Assembly: GCA_016490735.1 (NCBI GenBank)
Contig: JAEMWC010000010.1
Location: forward strand, 1,852,501 to 1,916,500
DNA length: 64,000 nt
Origin: Pachyseris speciosa
Lineage: Eukaryota; Cnidaria; Anthozoa; Scleractinia; Pachyseridae
Direction of reading: 5' to 3'
In this document: piece by piece, positions 1 through 10,899 of the stretch
Numbering within the stretch: position 1 is the stretch's first letter
Layout of the letters: each line of letters starts with the position of its first letter
Notes under the pieces: generated by a model
What the model was told of the DNA's origin: nothing
The model's database searches: none
The model's input: only the letters and a program-made list of their open reading frames with translations
Translations under genes and position numbers: made by a program

Positions 1-1270
1 AACCCCGTGATTGAGCAGCCTGAAAAGATTGTGGCTAGAGAGGTAGCGGCTTTATTTAACAGACAGCATTATTTCAGGTGGCTAACCTGAGTGTTTGTGG
101 TGTTCACCCATCCATGTGAAGGAGCTATCGCTTACTGGTACACAGCTCTCCTCAAAAGTCACGGTTAGTGAACATATCTGGGTGAGCAACCGAAAAACGA
201 AGGTGAGCCACCTAAAAGTACGGCTAGAATACATGATATGCACATGGTCATTTAGTGATTTTAAAGAGAAGCAAAATCTCAGAAGTATTTTAAACTCTTT
301 CACTGCCAAAAGTGCCAAATAACACTTTTGTCACAGAAAACTACCTAAATGATTTCGTCGTCACTGAGAAAGCTAAGCTTTTGAAGGACATCTGTAAGCC
401 AGTGTAGTTAGTTTGCTTAGTTTGAAAGTCTCGTTCATTATTTGTAGGTTTATGATATTTATTTACTAATTGTGGTCAATTAGTCGCAATATTAGTGACT
501 GAACTATTTTTTTATTTCAAGCCCTGCAGCTGCTATTCCTTTATTTTTCAGTAGAAAACCTTGAGGAAGAGACGAGCTCGGCACCAAATACACAAGAGAT
601 AAAAGAAGCCATTGGCAGCAATTTGGTTATGGGAGACAAGGGACAGCTCAGCCGATACACAAGAGGAAATTGCAAGCAGCAGGGTCATTGGTAAGTGCAA
701 ACGGGCGTTCCGCTTAATCAGAGCATGAAGTTCGGCCTTTGATCTGGCAACCTCCTCCGACGTTGCAATTCTTCATTTTCGGCCTTAGCTTGGGCGATCG
801 CAGTGAGTTTAGCAATATTATCGTGTGCATTTGTACTACCGCCAGTCGTAGCCAGAGGCGTGTAGGACTCAACTTTAAGTGCGCCAGCTCTCATTGTTTC
901 AGAAGAAAATTTTATTTCGGCTGGGAAATTTTTACTATATTTTTTTTTTGAAAAGGATAGTGGTCGTCCCGCTCCGTTCAGCATTACACGAAAATCAACG
1001 AGAAAACATTTGACCCTCCGACTGCATCTTCACTATGTCGTCTTACGAATTTAATTTAACTGATTTCTCGTTCTCTCCACTTGCTGAGTTTCCGGCATTG
1101 TTTGCCATGGTCGGAGACAACTACCAAGACTGTATGCCAGAGGATTTTCAACCCCGAGCTCAAATGAAAAAGAGAGTGAACCTTTATGACAAAGGGGAAT
1201 TAAAATTCGTAGACACAGATGCAATAAGCAGCTTTCCGAGAAGTATATTGCTCCTGAGAAATTAGTTAAC
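1..1270. other. decayed repeat DNA, no gene recognised
   Basis: No gene is supported here. Around 100-190 the reverse complement matches a unit that recurs near 32,926, 57,003 and 57,690 (shared words include AGTAAGCGATAG and CTTTTGAGGAG). A short open frame at 1,035-1,265 (+) and one at 718-984 (-) have no motif I recognise and neighbour degenerate sequence, so I do not call them genes. Confidence 0.5.
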
Positions 1271-1274
1271 TTCC

Positions 1275-1440
1275 CCATGGCATATTGCAGTATAGCTCGT
1301 TTTCTCCTCCGGGCGATTCACTAAGGGAGGCTTTAATTCCGTAACTCTTAGCTCGTCAACGATCTTTCTACTGATAAAAATTGGTTGTAGATCATGGTTG
1401 ATCTTTCTTCCGAGGTCACGAAGTCGACTGTCGAAGTTGA
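1275..1440 (-). pseudogene. Penelope-like element linker fragment, inverted
   Basis: Read on the minus strand this segment encodes the stretch that in Penelope-like elements (PLEs) lies just before the GIY-YIG endonuclease, with recognisable words LRDLGRKI, FISRKIVDELRV and KPPLVN. The endonuclease itself continues from the same point but on the plus strand (1,449-1,739). The two halves therefore point in opposite directions, which implies a local inversion of about 165 bp or two fragments inserted back to back. The frame is open over the fragment but has no start or stop of its own. Confidence is moderate because the family assignment rests on motif recall. Confidence 0.55.
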
Positions 1441-1448
1441 CTATGAAT

Positions 1449-1739
1449 CAGCAGTGCGTAGTCTACGAATTCAAATGTGATTTGTGTGATACAAATTATA
1501 TCGGTTACACGTGCCGCCACCTCCATCAGCGTGTTGAGGAACATAAACATTTTGCAATCGGGAAACACTTCGAGGACGAGCATAATTTAAGGCCGTCGAA
1601 CCTGCGTGAGAATTTTAAAATTCTTAAGAAATGCCGGAGCAAACTAGAGTGTTTAATTTTTGAAATGCTCTTGATTAAGAAGAAAAGACCGAAGCTAAAC
1701 ACTCAAAGTGACTCTATTCGCGCGAAACTCTTTGTGTGA
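1449..1739 (+). pseudogene. GIY-YIG endonuclease fragment of a Penelope-like element
   Basis: About 97 residues of the C-terminal endonuclease of a PLE. It starts with QQCVVYEFKCDLCDTNYIGY, which holds the paired VY and YIG elements of the GIY-YIG fold and a CxxC pair. R and H residues follow (HLHQRVEEHKH), then GKHFEDEH and a C-terminal LECLIFEMLLI helix. In PLEs this domain nicks target DNA to prime reverse transcription. The usual loop after EEHKH is shortened, suggesting a small deletion. No reverse transcriptase precedes it, only an inverted linker, so this is a fragment. The stop is followed by a PLE-like 3' region with a GAAACGTC motif near 1,883. Confidence 0.75.
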
Positions 1740-1845
1740 ACACTAGACTCTCACGATATTCATTTCATTATTCACATTCTTATCATTCACATACACACCT
1801 ATTTCTGTATATATGTAGTGTCAATTAAGTTAATGTTTCCACATT

Positions 1846-1895
1846 CGACAATGATGACATGAGGTCGTCGAAACGTCACGTAACGTTTTTATCGT
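1846..1895 (+). ncRNA. hammerhead-like 3' motif of a Penelope-like element (degenerate)
   Basis: About 110 bases after the endonuclease stop is a small hairpin (GATGAC, five-base loop, GTCGTC) followed directly by GAAACGTC. GAAA before a GTC site is typical of PLE-borne hammerhead ribozymes. The CUGANGA box is imperfect (AUGAUGA) and I cannot draw a convincing stem I, so it is at best a decayed ribozyme. Confidence 0.35.
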
Positions 1896-1979
1896 TAATT
1901 TTCCTTTTGAAATGTTTTTCTAAATCGATCTTTTTCAGTTAACTTATTATAAATACCCTAATTATTTGACTTATGATTT

Positions 1980-2070
1980 TATAGATCTTATTATGTAAAG
2001 CGCTATTGATCTTTTTATTCTAAATAGCGCTATATAAGCAATAATTTATTATTATTTTATTATTAAGGTT
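1980..2070 (+). repeat. LINE/SINE-type tail with (ATT)n
   Basis: The sequence GTAAAGCGCTATTG ... AGCGCTATATAAGCAATAATTTATTATTATT resembles the 3' tails of many metazoan retroposons, ending in an ATT microsatellite. No coding part is attached. A related tail occurs near 39,550-39,620. Confidence 0.45.
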
Positions 2071-2179
2071 GTTAGTTATCAACATCGCCTTTATGGTTAC
2101 TAATAATGCACTTAAGAACCTTAATTAAGTTGGCACAAAGATTTATTCAACACAAAGCAAATATTTATTCCATAGTTAG

Positions 2180-5100
2180 TTTTTACTGCATGGCGTCCGA
2201 ATTCGTTCTATTATTCTTATATTGCAACTGATTTTGTTTTCTAGATGAAATCTGATTGCAAACCAAGCCGCTGTTGGGGCCTGGAATTCCTCTTACAATC
2301 CTGAGGATCGTGGTGGTCCTTATCGGGGTGAATGGCCGACTTTTCGTGACGCTGTTGGTGCTTTTGATACCCAGCAAAATCAGTACATCCTGGTCACTGA
2401 TGCTGTGCACGAAGACGATCTTGATTGCTATTCTATGTTAAGAGGTGTTGCCTGGAAGATGATCCTAGATTTCTATCTCGACCAAAAGAAGAAGAAGGAT
2501 AACGTAGCCTTGTGACAATGTTCACGCCGACAGAATTGAATCAGAGTATGATAAGGAACTTGTTTCGTCACATCGATCCAAATAAAATCCAGTGGACAAT
2601 TTGTCGATTGAAGGTCTGGTGACAGCAATGGTGATCCTAGACAGTTTTCGTTTTGGAAGGACCTCCCAGTGAAGAGAATCAACAATATGTCTCGACGTTG
2701 CTCTGATTCAGATAGGTTTGACTAGCTGAAGCCAGTGATATTTATTATTCTTCCCTTCAGTTCAAAGAGTATATACTATCTGCAATTCACAATAAGACGA
2801 CTGACTGAGAACGTTAATAAATTAAACATGAAGTTTGTACCTGTCGATAACAAGAATATGGCTCAGAGGCATTTCTGAGGAATTTAATGTTCAACTTTTC
2901 GGTTTGTCTCCAAAGATCCTCAATTTCGGTTTCGGTTTCAAAGAACTGCCAGACATATCAGCAGATAATAAGCTGCGGATGCCTACTTTCCAAGCTGGTC
3001 TTATGGTAGACCTTAGTACTAGAAAATACCTTTACATGAAGGAACACCTTGAGATCCAAGATTTGATCGCGATGACCCCTCCTGAGGCTGAGAAACAGCA
3101 AGTGAGCCTCTTGAATCGACAGAGAAAGTCTTTCCTTTGGGGAAATCAAATTTCTTTTGCTAGGTGTTTCGACAATCATGACGCTTGAAGAGAGATTGAG
3201 AGAGCTATCGGAATTCACATTCAACGTCTTCTTGACCAAGACTTGGCAAAGCCCCTGATTGTTAAAATAAGGCATTCGCCAGAGGGCTCTGGTGGCACTA
3301 CCATTATATTGCCCGAAGAGTTCCCTGGGATCTTCCCTTTGATCGACATAAGCTCTTATCGCTACTCCGAGAATGACAAAGTTTTTCCAAACGAACTAGC
3401 AGAGAGAGTAGCAGAACTTGAAGAAATCTGTGACACAACGCCGTTAATTTAGATCGATGGTAAACAAACCAACGCCACAGAAGGCCTATCAAACAAGCTT
3501 TCGCGCATACTTTAAAACAAAGGAAAACGATCTCTGTTAGTCCGTTTGCGAGGGTCAAAGGCCTCTTCAAAGGGAACGATGGAGTCTTCCCAGGCTCACA
3601 AGATGTTTGACGTCAATTTTAAGCAGGAAAAATCAGTCACCGATCTTCACGAATTAAAATTGAAGTAAGAAAATACATCGAGCCCAACGATAAATGTTTG
3701 TTGTCTGGTCTTTGTGGTGTCTTTCATTCCTCTCCTAGCCATGATGCGTGACTACCGTCCTAAACTTGAAAAGATAGATCATTGAAGACACATTTAACGT
3801 ATTGGCCTGCATCCAAAAGAAGTTGTAGTAGTTGTTGCCTTCTTGCAGAAGTACACAAATCGTCCAACTACAGCTCTTCTAAACGAAACTTTCAATCAAT
3901 TCATTCGCCTAAAGTGCAACCTGCGATAAAATTGGAGCACCTTATGAACTTGATAGTACCCGCAAAACCAACTCGTTCTTCAAGAGAAAATCCACCAGAA
4001 AGCTACACCTTTTCAGCATCCCCTAGTTGCAGACCTGGTACTGATGAAGTGGTGGACAAATTTCTCCAATTTCCCATCTACCAACAAGAAAAGTTGCTAC
4101 CTCTCATCTTTGAACTCTTTGTCTACAACAAGAAAGGTCACACAGAAAGTTGAAATTCTCCATTCTTTTCGAAGAATTGAAAGAAATTAAATTATTTAAA
4201 TCGAGCTCCAGAAGTCTTCTGCAAGGCAGCTGAGAAGTTAAATGATCCTGTAATTTACGCAAATGCAGCAAGATTTTATGCTAGAAATGAACCTCCTACA
4301 TTTCCAAAGGCAAATGAAATAAGTTTATCCAAAGTGTCCTTATCCAAAGTGACTCCTTCCATCCTTTGGACATTGTCGATGGCATTGTGCAAAGCCGCCG
4401 ATCTTACTAATTTAAGTAGGCTGTGCAAACATTTATAGGCTGTCTTTGATGACAATTTATCCAACTTCAAATTCATCCCTCAGGAGACGTAGACCTGCCG
4501 AAGATCTCGTTCAAGTTTGTAGAGCAATTTGCAACATTAAGCATTTCACCCAATCATTGCAGCTAGAGTTCAAACGACTTCAAGCCCATTTCATATTGAA
4601 CAACTGCGAGTCAATCGACAGTACCTGATGAACCTCCTGGAAGACCTTGTTTTGAACGAACGAAGACGTGTATATACCGTTTAGCTCAACATTTGATGAA
4701 AGTCTGTATGTCATAGGGAGAGGACCACGCGATGTTACACTCTTGAGCAGGGTCTCCATGCGTGTGAGAACTGGCTAGTGACCTCGAGTTACGACTTCAA
4801 TCCAGACTTCTATCAGATAGCCATCTGCTTCCTTCAGATTCATGCCGAGGTATGCCTTGGAGAAGTTCCGAGAGAAATCTCAGAATGACTTGCGGAAATT
4901 CTCTCACACACACTACGTGGGTAAGGAGGGCCAAAGCATGTCTCGCCTCATCAACCGATTACTCCCCTGATAATGTTGAGAAGGTTTCAAGATTCTGGAA
5001 AGTTGGAAGCAGGAAGAAATTGCTGGAATGTAAAGGAAGAATTAGGGTGAAGCAATCGCCTGGTCGTGTAAAGTCACAGCACTACATTGAGTTGCTACAA

Positions 5101-5190
5101 GGAAATATTCAGATGTACGTTGGAAAGCATGCAGACATCGGTGGAAGTAGTCTTCACGCCAAGAGCTTTGGTGTATTTTGTTATTAGTTT
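2180..5190 (+). pseudogene. long decayed coding region, identity unknown
   Basis: Plus-strand frames keep amino-acid-like patches for 3 kb but with many stops and frame changes. Examples are GGPYRGEWPTFRDAVGAFD (about 2,310), DLSTRKYLYMKEHLEIQDL (about 3,010), GGTTIILPEEFPGIFPLIDI (about 3,290) and DNVEKVSRFWKVGSRKK (about 4,970). Codon-like texture and one constant direction suggest a single ancient open frame of a mobile element or retrogene that has decayed. I do not recognise catalytic motifs. No introns or terminal repeats could be placed. It could also be several unrelated fragments. Confidence 0.35.
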
Positions 5191-7140
5191 CACCCTTCAA
5201 GGCCATGTAGTGAACGGCATAACCTTTTCCCCACAGTATCCGGTAGATGAGTAAATTTAAATGAGACTGACTGTTGGACAGGGCTAGCAGTGAATCTCTA
5301 TGGCAACGGTCAAGATGAAGCCTGACAATTTCGGCTTAGCCTGAACAAGTCCAGGACAAAATCCGACGAAACAAAAATTAACGGCGTCTGTCGAGTCGTC
5401 AAGAAACGTCTAGGTGTTGATGATTAGCCTGATAGCAAGCACTGCTGAAGGCTCACTAACTTTATCATTCTAGCAAAGGGAGAACTTATCATGACTCTAT
5501 TACGTTTTCAATTAACACCGAGGGCCAGCCTTTATGGTAGGAGACATCTTGTCAAATGGTAGTAATTTTTATGGTTGCCCGATAATGGTTTTAAAACTCG
5601 TTGTGTAGCTAATGAGTGTCCGTTCAGCATTTATTAATGAAATAAAAAACGCGCCGAGTGCATTGTCGAGTTATATAAGCACGCGAGAAATTATCAGAAC
5701 ACGGAGAGAAGTGCCTAAGTGCTTCTCGCACTTCTCGAGTGTTCTTAAAAATCCCAAGTGTTTATATTACTCAAAAATGCACCAGGAACAAGTTTTTTAT
5801 TTCTTTTATAAAATGTCCCGGAGATTTGCGCGAGCTTTCAAGTCTGAAGTCAGTTAATGAAATTAAATTGACGACACTCCATCCCCCTAGATTGAGTCGC
5901 ATATTTTTTTCCTATCTTCTGAAAGTCTATTATTTTTTCGCTGTTTTTACTTTATTTTCTTTATAAACTGTCCAGAGATTTGCGCGCGCGCACACACTTG
6001 TGACGTAGCCTGAGTGCATTATAGTTCTACAAAGCACGCGTGTCAAGTAGGGCGCGTACATATGTTGAGATATAATGCACTCGATTCGACCCATCATAGC
6101 GCGAGTTATAATGTGAACATTATAATGTATTATAAAGTAATCGAAGCATACAGATAAAGTATTTTTTTAAATCAGTATTAAGCCTTGGTTTTTACAATAC
6201 CATCGAGGCTTTATCGATGACGCCTATTTGCCATTACACTCTTTCGTTATGTATAAAGGAGCATCATAAGCACCCCTGCTGTGCCATGCAATTAAGTAGA
6301 GACATGAAGCGTGAGTAATTTTAGATGATACAGCTCTTTTTTTTTTCGCAATTCTAATTAGTATGATATACTTATTCAGACAATTTCTGCACGTTATATT
6401 TCATAACTTGTGATGGCATGAAAAACCTCGAGATATATTTATTTTCCTAAATAAATTGCTTTTGATCGTGTGTGTGTTTACCGTTTTCTTTCAAGGGAAG
6501 ATCAAGGAGGCGCAGAAATTAAAATTACCCCCTCCGCTTTCCACTTGCCACCTCGTCTTGATATTCCATGACATGGCCGCAAGGCAAATCGTCTCTTCTG
6601 ATGAGGCTTAAACAGCGCTTGTTTTGCATGTTGTATTTGGTGTTCCTTTGGAATGACGTTACAAAGAGTATGATAAATGTTTTAATTTATGATGAGTGAC
6701 CATGGCAACTTTAACGGCCTTATTACACTGCGTCCCTCGTCGTGTTTGGCAGAGTACGGTGAGAGCTGAGTGATAACCAACAAGCCAAGTTGTTGGTGTT
6801 GTCGTTTTAAATGGTGGACCTCTTGGGACCAACCTGTCAATTTACAAGGGAAAGGCCTGGGAACTGAGGTTGTCTGGAGACCGTGAAGTGACCACTGAGT
6901 GTCACCAAGAGTTTATTAAAAAGGGCCTGAAAATAGCTTGCTTTTAAAATATTTGCTTGTACTCCACACCTCTAAGGGAAATTTGCCCAGCGCACAAGAA
7001 TGCCTGAAAAGTAATGAGTAATTGTTATCCAAGACTGATAATTTAAGTGAAGTGAAGTTCTGTCAGAGGAAAACGTCTTCGCTCACGCTAGGTAAAAACG
7101 AATTAAAAAGTGAATTACGTTTTTACTCTGAAAGGCACAT
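5190..7140. other. non-coding stretch, no gene recognised
   Basis: AT-rich sequence without a supportable gene. It holds a GCGCGCGCGCACACAC dinucleotide run near 5,982. An imperfect inverted segment lies around 5,640-5,770 (AAGTGCTTCTCGCACTTCTCG, then CGAGTGTTCTT ... CCCAAGTG). Its words recur in the hairpin repeat at 20,080-20,220. Confidence 0.4.
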
Positions 7141-7208
7141 GCGAATCCTTTGAGAAGTTCGAAAATTTGGTTTATCAACAAAGTTGATAATGTAAATTGA
7201 CCACCGTA

Positions 7209-7262
7209 CAGGGATTCGATTAGCTGACGTTTCGAGCGTTAGCCCTTCGTCGGAGCGAATCG
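7209..7262 (-). ncRNA. hammerhead-ribozyme-like motif in PLE 3' region, core mutated
   Basis: On the minus strand, about 90 bases after the PLE stop, stem I can be drawn as GATTC/GAATC plus GCT/AGC with an internal loop. Next come the box CCGACGA, a stem II GGGC-TAAC-GCTC, then GAAA and CGTC. This is the order of a type-I hammerhead (stem I, CUGANGA, stem II, GAAA, NUH). The invariant U of CUGANGA reads C here, and one extra A precedes stem II, so cleavage is probably lost. PLEs in animals are known to carry such ribozymes. The position and strand match the neighbouring PLE gene. Confidence 0.55.
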
Positions 7263-7349
7263 AGGAATTGTGGGTTGTGTATGGTTTATATACAGAAAAT
7301 GGAGCTACGCTATTGGTGGTAACATGGTAACGTAAAAAACAGGAATAAA

Positions 7350-9515
7350 TTAATTGAATGAAAAGCGCTCGTTGATACCGTGGGGATTAAGAGTGCCAAT
7401 TTGAAAGATCAGTTTTTGCTCGAGATTTTTACGGCTTTCCGTAATACCTTGATGTAGGGAAAGGCCGGAGATCGACATGTGTTGTTTGGAATGGTTAGGG
7501 AGATTAAAATGCCGAGCGACAGGTTTGGATGCGTCTTTGTCATTTTTCTCAACATCACGAAGATGTTCTCGGAATCGGTCACCTAGTCGTCTTCCTGTTT
7601 CGCCAATGTATAACTTTTTGCATAATGTGCAGGTTATGCAATAGATAACATTTGCGGAGGTACACGTGAAACGATCGGTGATCTTAAAAGATCGCTTAGG
7701 GCCCGATATTTTGTCAGTGTTTTGGATGAAAGGACAAGTTTTGCATCGCGAGCGCGCGCATTTAAAAGTGCCAGGTTGTTCAGTTGTTTTGAATGCGCTT
7801 TTAACTAGAAAGTTACCTACATTTTTGTCGCGTTTGAATGAAATCAGCGGTGGTTCCGAAAAGATTCTAGCAGTTTCTGGATCATTTTGCAGTATCTTAA
7901 AGTTATTAAGAATGATGGCTTTAACTGGGTTATTATGCGGGTGAAATGTGAGGGTGAATGGAATTCTGTCATTCTTTTCCTTTTGTGACGTCTGTAGTGC
8001 TGACTGTTGATCAATCTGCTGAGCGCGGTGATGGCCAGATTGAACTACAGAATCAGGATACCCACGTTTCTCGAAAAAATGGCACATTTCCTCTGATTTG
8101 TTGGAAAAATCAGAGTCATCACTACATAGACGTCGAAGTCTAAGAAATTGAGAATAGGGAATGGCGTTTTTGACATGAGATGGATGTGAAGATGAATACA
8201 ACAAATAACTGTGAGAATCGGTGGGTTTGTAGTGCACACTGGTCCATAAACCGTTGCCGCTGATAAAAACTTTGATATCAAGAAAGGCCAGGGAAGTTTC
8301 CGAAATTTCCCAGGTATATTTTAGAGCCGGATGAAAGGAATTAACGGCGGTTATAAATTGGTTTATTTCCTCCTTGCTAGACGAAATTGCGCCGATACAG
8401 TCGTCAATGTAGCGACCGTAGAGTTCAGGTTTAGGACCGTTGTACTGATTGAAGAATTGGTACTCGACGTACCCTACAAAAAGATTGGCGTAGCTAGGTC
8501 CCATTTTTGTGCCCATCGCTACACCATCAATTTGCTTGTAATAGTTGTCAGCGAAAGAAAAACAGTTAAGTGTTAAAACTAGTTCAGCTAGGCGGAGTAG
8601 CGTTTCCGAGCTAGGTTCCTTGACGGTGCGTTGATCGAAAAAATACTTAAGCGCTTGAAGACCTTCGCCGTTAGGAATGACAGTGTATAGAGCTGTAATA
8701 TCCATAGTGAAAATTAGTTTGTCCTCGCCGGTGAAATTGAAATCGCGGAAAATTTGAAGTGCGTGTTGACTGTCTTTAATGTAAGATGGCAAAGATTTGA
8801 CGATGGGCGCCATAATCTTGTCTAAATAGCTAGAAATGAGTTCGGTAGGGCAACTACAGGCAGAAACGATAGGTCGACCCGGGTTGTTAGGCTTGTGGAT
8901 TTTGGGTAAAAAGTAAATACACGAGGTTCTCGGAGTAGTGGTGATGAGATTAGTAGCGGTAGCCGGCAATTCTTGTTTGACTATTAGGTCCTGAATCGTG
9001 TCTTTGACAATTTTTTGGTTGGTGGAAGTGAGATCCTTCTCGACTTTAGCATAAAAGGAGGTGTCAGAAAGTTGGCGCAAAGCTTCTTCTTTGTAAAGGT
9101 CGGACCGCCAAACAACTACCGCGCCGCCTTTGTCGGCCGATTTGACAATTACATCTTTCCGCTTGCTAAGATTTTTGAGCGCCGCCCACTCTTCCGAAGA
9201 AAGGTTGGAAAATTTAGTGTCACAATTGAATTTTAGTTTTTGAACGTCACGACGGCATTTTTTGATGAAAAAATCTAAAGAGGCGAACTGGCCCTCTGGG
9301 GGAGTCCATTTTGATTTGCGAACACGAAGTGTTTCAAAAATATCTTTGTCAGAGGTGTTAGAATCGTCTTCTTTGTCGTGGAAAAAAGCTTTTAACTGAA
9401 TGCGGCGAAGGAATTTTTCGACGTCTTGCTTAACTGAAAATTCGTTGGTGCGTTTAGCAATTGGAACAAAATTAAGGCCCTTACTGAGGCCCTTACTGAG
9501 AAGTTCATTTGTTTG
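7350..9515 (-). CDS. Penelope-like element reverse transcriptase with GIY-YIG endonuclease
   Basis: An uninterrupted frame of about 721 codons, the longest real gene in the window. It opens after an in-frame stop at 9,516-9,518 and ends at 7,350. There is no in-frame ATG in the first ~230 codons (the frame passes through a TTG at 9,080), so the 5' end is truncated or was spliced on. Near residue 5 is a duplicated LSKGL word, then KSADKGGAVVVW, typical of PLE N-termini. RT landmarks include LPKIHKP and GRPIVS, FTMDITALYT, GVAMGTKMGPSYA and the catalytic YIDD at about residues 369-372. A cysteine cluster CARSRCKTC links to the C-terminal GIY-YIG nuclease (about 616-715) with VIYCITC and LYIGETG. 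The protein copies its RNA at a nicked target. No frameshift is visible, so this copy is young. Its 3' side carries a hammerhead-like motif and a typical PLE end up to about 7,150. Confidence 0.92.
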   Translation of the reverse strand, partial: QTNELLSKGLSKGLNFVPIAKRTNEFSVKQDVEKFLRRIQLKAFFHDKEDDSNTSDKDIFETLRVRKSKWTPPEGQFASLDFFIKKCRRDVQKLKFNCDTKFSNLSSEEWAALKNLSKRKDVIVKSADKGGAVVVWRSDLYKEEALRQLSDTSFYAKVEKDLTSTNQKIVKDTIQDLIVKQELPATATNLITTTPRTSCIYFLPKIHKPNNPGRPIVSACSCPTELISSYLDKIMAPIVKSLPSYIKDSQHALQIFRDFNFTGEDKLIFTMDITALYTVIPNGEGLQALKYFFDQRTVKEPSSETLLRLAELVLTLNCFSFADNYYKQIDGVAMGTKMGPSYANLFVGYVEYQFFNQYNGPKPELYGRYIDDCIGAISSSKEEINQFITAVNSFHPALKYTWEISETSLAFLDIKVFISGNGLWTSVHYKPTDSHSYLLYSSSHPSHVKNAIPYSQFLRLRRLCSDDSDFSNKSEEMCHFFEKRGYPDSVVQSGHHRAQQIDQQSALQTSQKEKNDRIPFTLTFHPHNNPVKAIILNNFKILQNDPETARIFSEPPLISFKRDKNVGNFLVKSAFKTTEQPGTFKCARSRCKTCPFIQNTDKISGPKRSFKITDRFTCTSANVIYCITCTLCKKLYIGETGRRLGDRFREHLRDVEKNDKDASKPVARHFNLPNHSKQHMSISGLSLHQGITESRKNLEQKLIFQIGTLNPHGINERFSFN

Positions 9516-9699
9516 TCATCATTTTTTCATATTTAAACATATTTTCCATTGTTTGCCCCCAAAGCACCTAAGGGGTATCACAATAATACAAATTTAAGTT
9601 CAAAAATAAGGTTCGCATACAAAAACACTCACACAAACAAAACACAAAAGTTAAAACAGGCAAATTTACATAGCTAGGGATATATTAATCTAAGAATCA

Positions 9700-9990
9700 A
9701 ACAGTAGCCATCGTAAAGCGATTAATATCAATTACAAAACTTTGGATTTCTCGAGCCAAATCACAGTTAATGTTGTAATTTACAGATTTTATGCCGTACA
9801 GAGGGAAGAAGGACATCACGTGGAGCGCCATACCCTTGGTAGAACAAAAAGTGTTTCACTGATTCAGAGTCAAGACAATAGGCGATGCAGAACGGATAAT
9901 TTTGAACAAATATTCTCTAAGACAAGAAAACCCAAGTCTAAGGCGGGTGTGATCAACAGATGCACGCCTTGAAAAAATGAAATCAAATAG
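9700..9990 (-). pseudogene. C-terminal fragment of a non-LTR retrotransposon (tentative)
   Basis: Minus-strand translation gives LRLGFSCLREYLFKIIRSAS in one frame and ESVKHFLFYQGYGAPRDVLL in another. This pattern resembles the region around the C-terminal zinc-binding motif of many LINEs (short basic stretch, then ...EH.LL.C..Y...R). Frames change and cysteines are missing, so it is a relic. The following AT-rich 9,520-9,700 would be its 3' untranslated region. Alternative: unrelated sequence with chance similarity. Confidence 0.35.
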
Positions 9991-10136
9991 CTTATTACAA
10001 CTATGGGGAAACAGAGTTGGGTCCGTGTGTCATTCGTCCATTTCATTTTCAATTTAGAACACAGATGAAATTTTGCCTTTCATATTTTTATTTATCAATT
10101 CGTCTCGGTTTTCTTAAATAAAATTACCATATTGCA

Positions 10137-10335
10137 GAAGGTCCGTGTGGTTTTCGTCCATTTGATTTTCATCCAGTATTAAAAATTGAAAATCAAAATC
10201 AATTTCCGTGCACCTTCCATCCATTCCATCTGGCACAAATGGGGGAAGGGTCATTAAATTTTGTGTAGCCAAAAAGGGGAGGGTCACCAAAAATTTAAGC
10301 TTGGCTTTGGGGAGGGCCATACCATATTTTGTAAA
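10137..10335 (-). repeat. left arm of a dispersed inverted repeat
   Basis: Two blocks, GGTCCGTGTGGTTTTCGTCC and GGGAAGGGTCATTAAATTTT ... GGGAGGGTCACC, occur here in this order. They reappear in inverted order and orientation at 14,075-14,165 and 13,140-13,240. The arms frame about 4 kb. The right side has an extra ~830 bp between its two blocks. Confidence 0.65.
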
Positions 10336-10599
10336 CATATATTATTAAACAAATAAGTCCCATGCACAGTTAGCATTTTAAATTTTAATAATGATCAACC
10401 TGAACAACCCAACAACCCTACATGTATGTCATCTGTTGCATAGAAAGCAGTCTACGTATCAAACAAAACATCTTATATCTAAACGTTCTCGAAGAGTTTC
10501 TGTCAGAACCAACTAATCAACATATATTAAATGTCAGAAAAGTGCAAATAAATCCAGCTCACATTATACCCCTCAATGGAGCATCACAATATTTAAGGT

Positions 10600-10899
10600 T
10601 TAGTCACCACACCCCTCATTCTCTGTCAAGCTGTCACTATCTTCCCCAGAGAGACTTTCATCTGTATCCAGTTCTTCCTCACTTTCTTGCATAAAACCAT
10701 CTAGATAGTCTTGTGCTGTTGTAATGGCTCTTTCTGTCGAGTGACCATTCTTTGCCATTTTTGTCAGTCACCTGACGTGTCTAACTGAAAGGCTTGCAAG
10801 AGATTCTACATTCACATTGTCAATAACATCTGAATTTAAATCTGCTGACAAAAGCTGATGAAGCAGTTTAAAATTTTGACGTTCTCTCTGTTGTTTCAT
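10600..10899 (-). pseudogene. unidentified ORF, about 99 residues, one internal TGA
   Basis: Minus-strand frame from ATG at 10,899 (MKQQRERQNFKLLHQLLSAD) to TAA at 10,600, broken only by one TGA at 10,768-10,770. A second ATG follows at once in the same frame (MAKNGHSTERAITTAQDYLD), and the end is very acidic (ESEEELDTDESLSGEDSDS). The reading frame on both sides of the stop is coherent and protein-like: a basic helix, a leucine-rich helix and an acidic tail. I do not recognise the family. It sits inside the 10-14-kb inverted-repeat region, so it may belong to a mobile element. A single base change would explain the stop. Confidence 0.45.

Noticed and set aside
718..1265. Small genes on either strand (88 and 76 codons)
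   Set aside because: No motif, no splice context, and surrounding DNA is decayed.
1846..1895. Active hammerhead ribozyme after the first PLE fragment
   Set aside because: The GAAACGTC part is there, but the CUGANGA box is imperfect and stem I cannot be formed.
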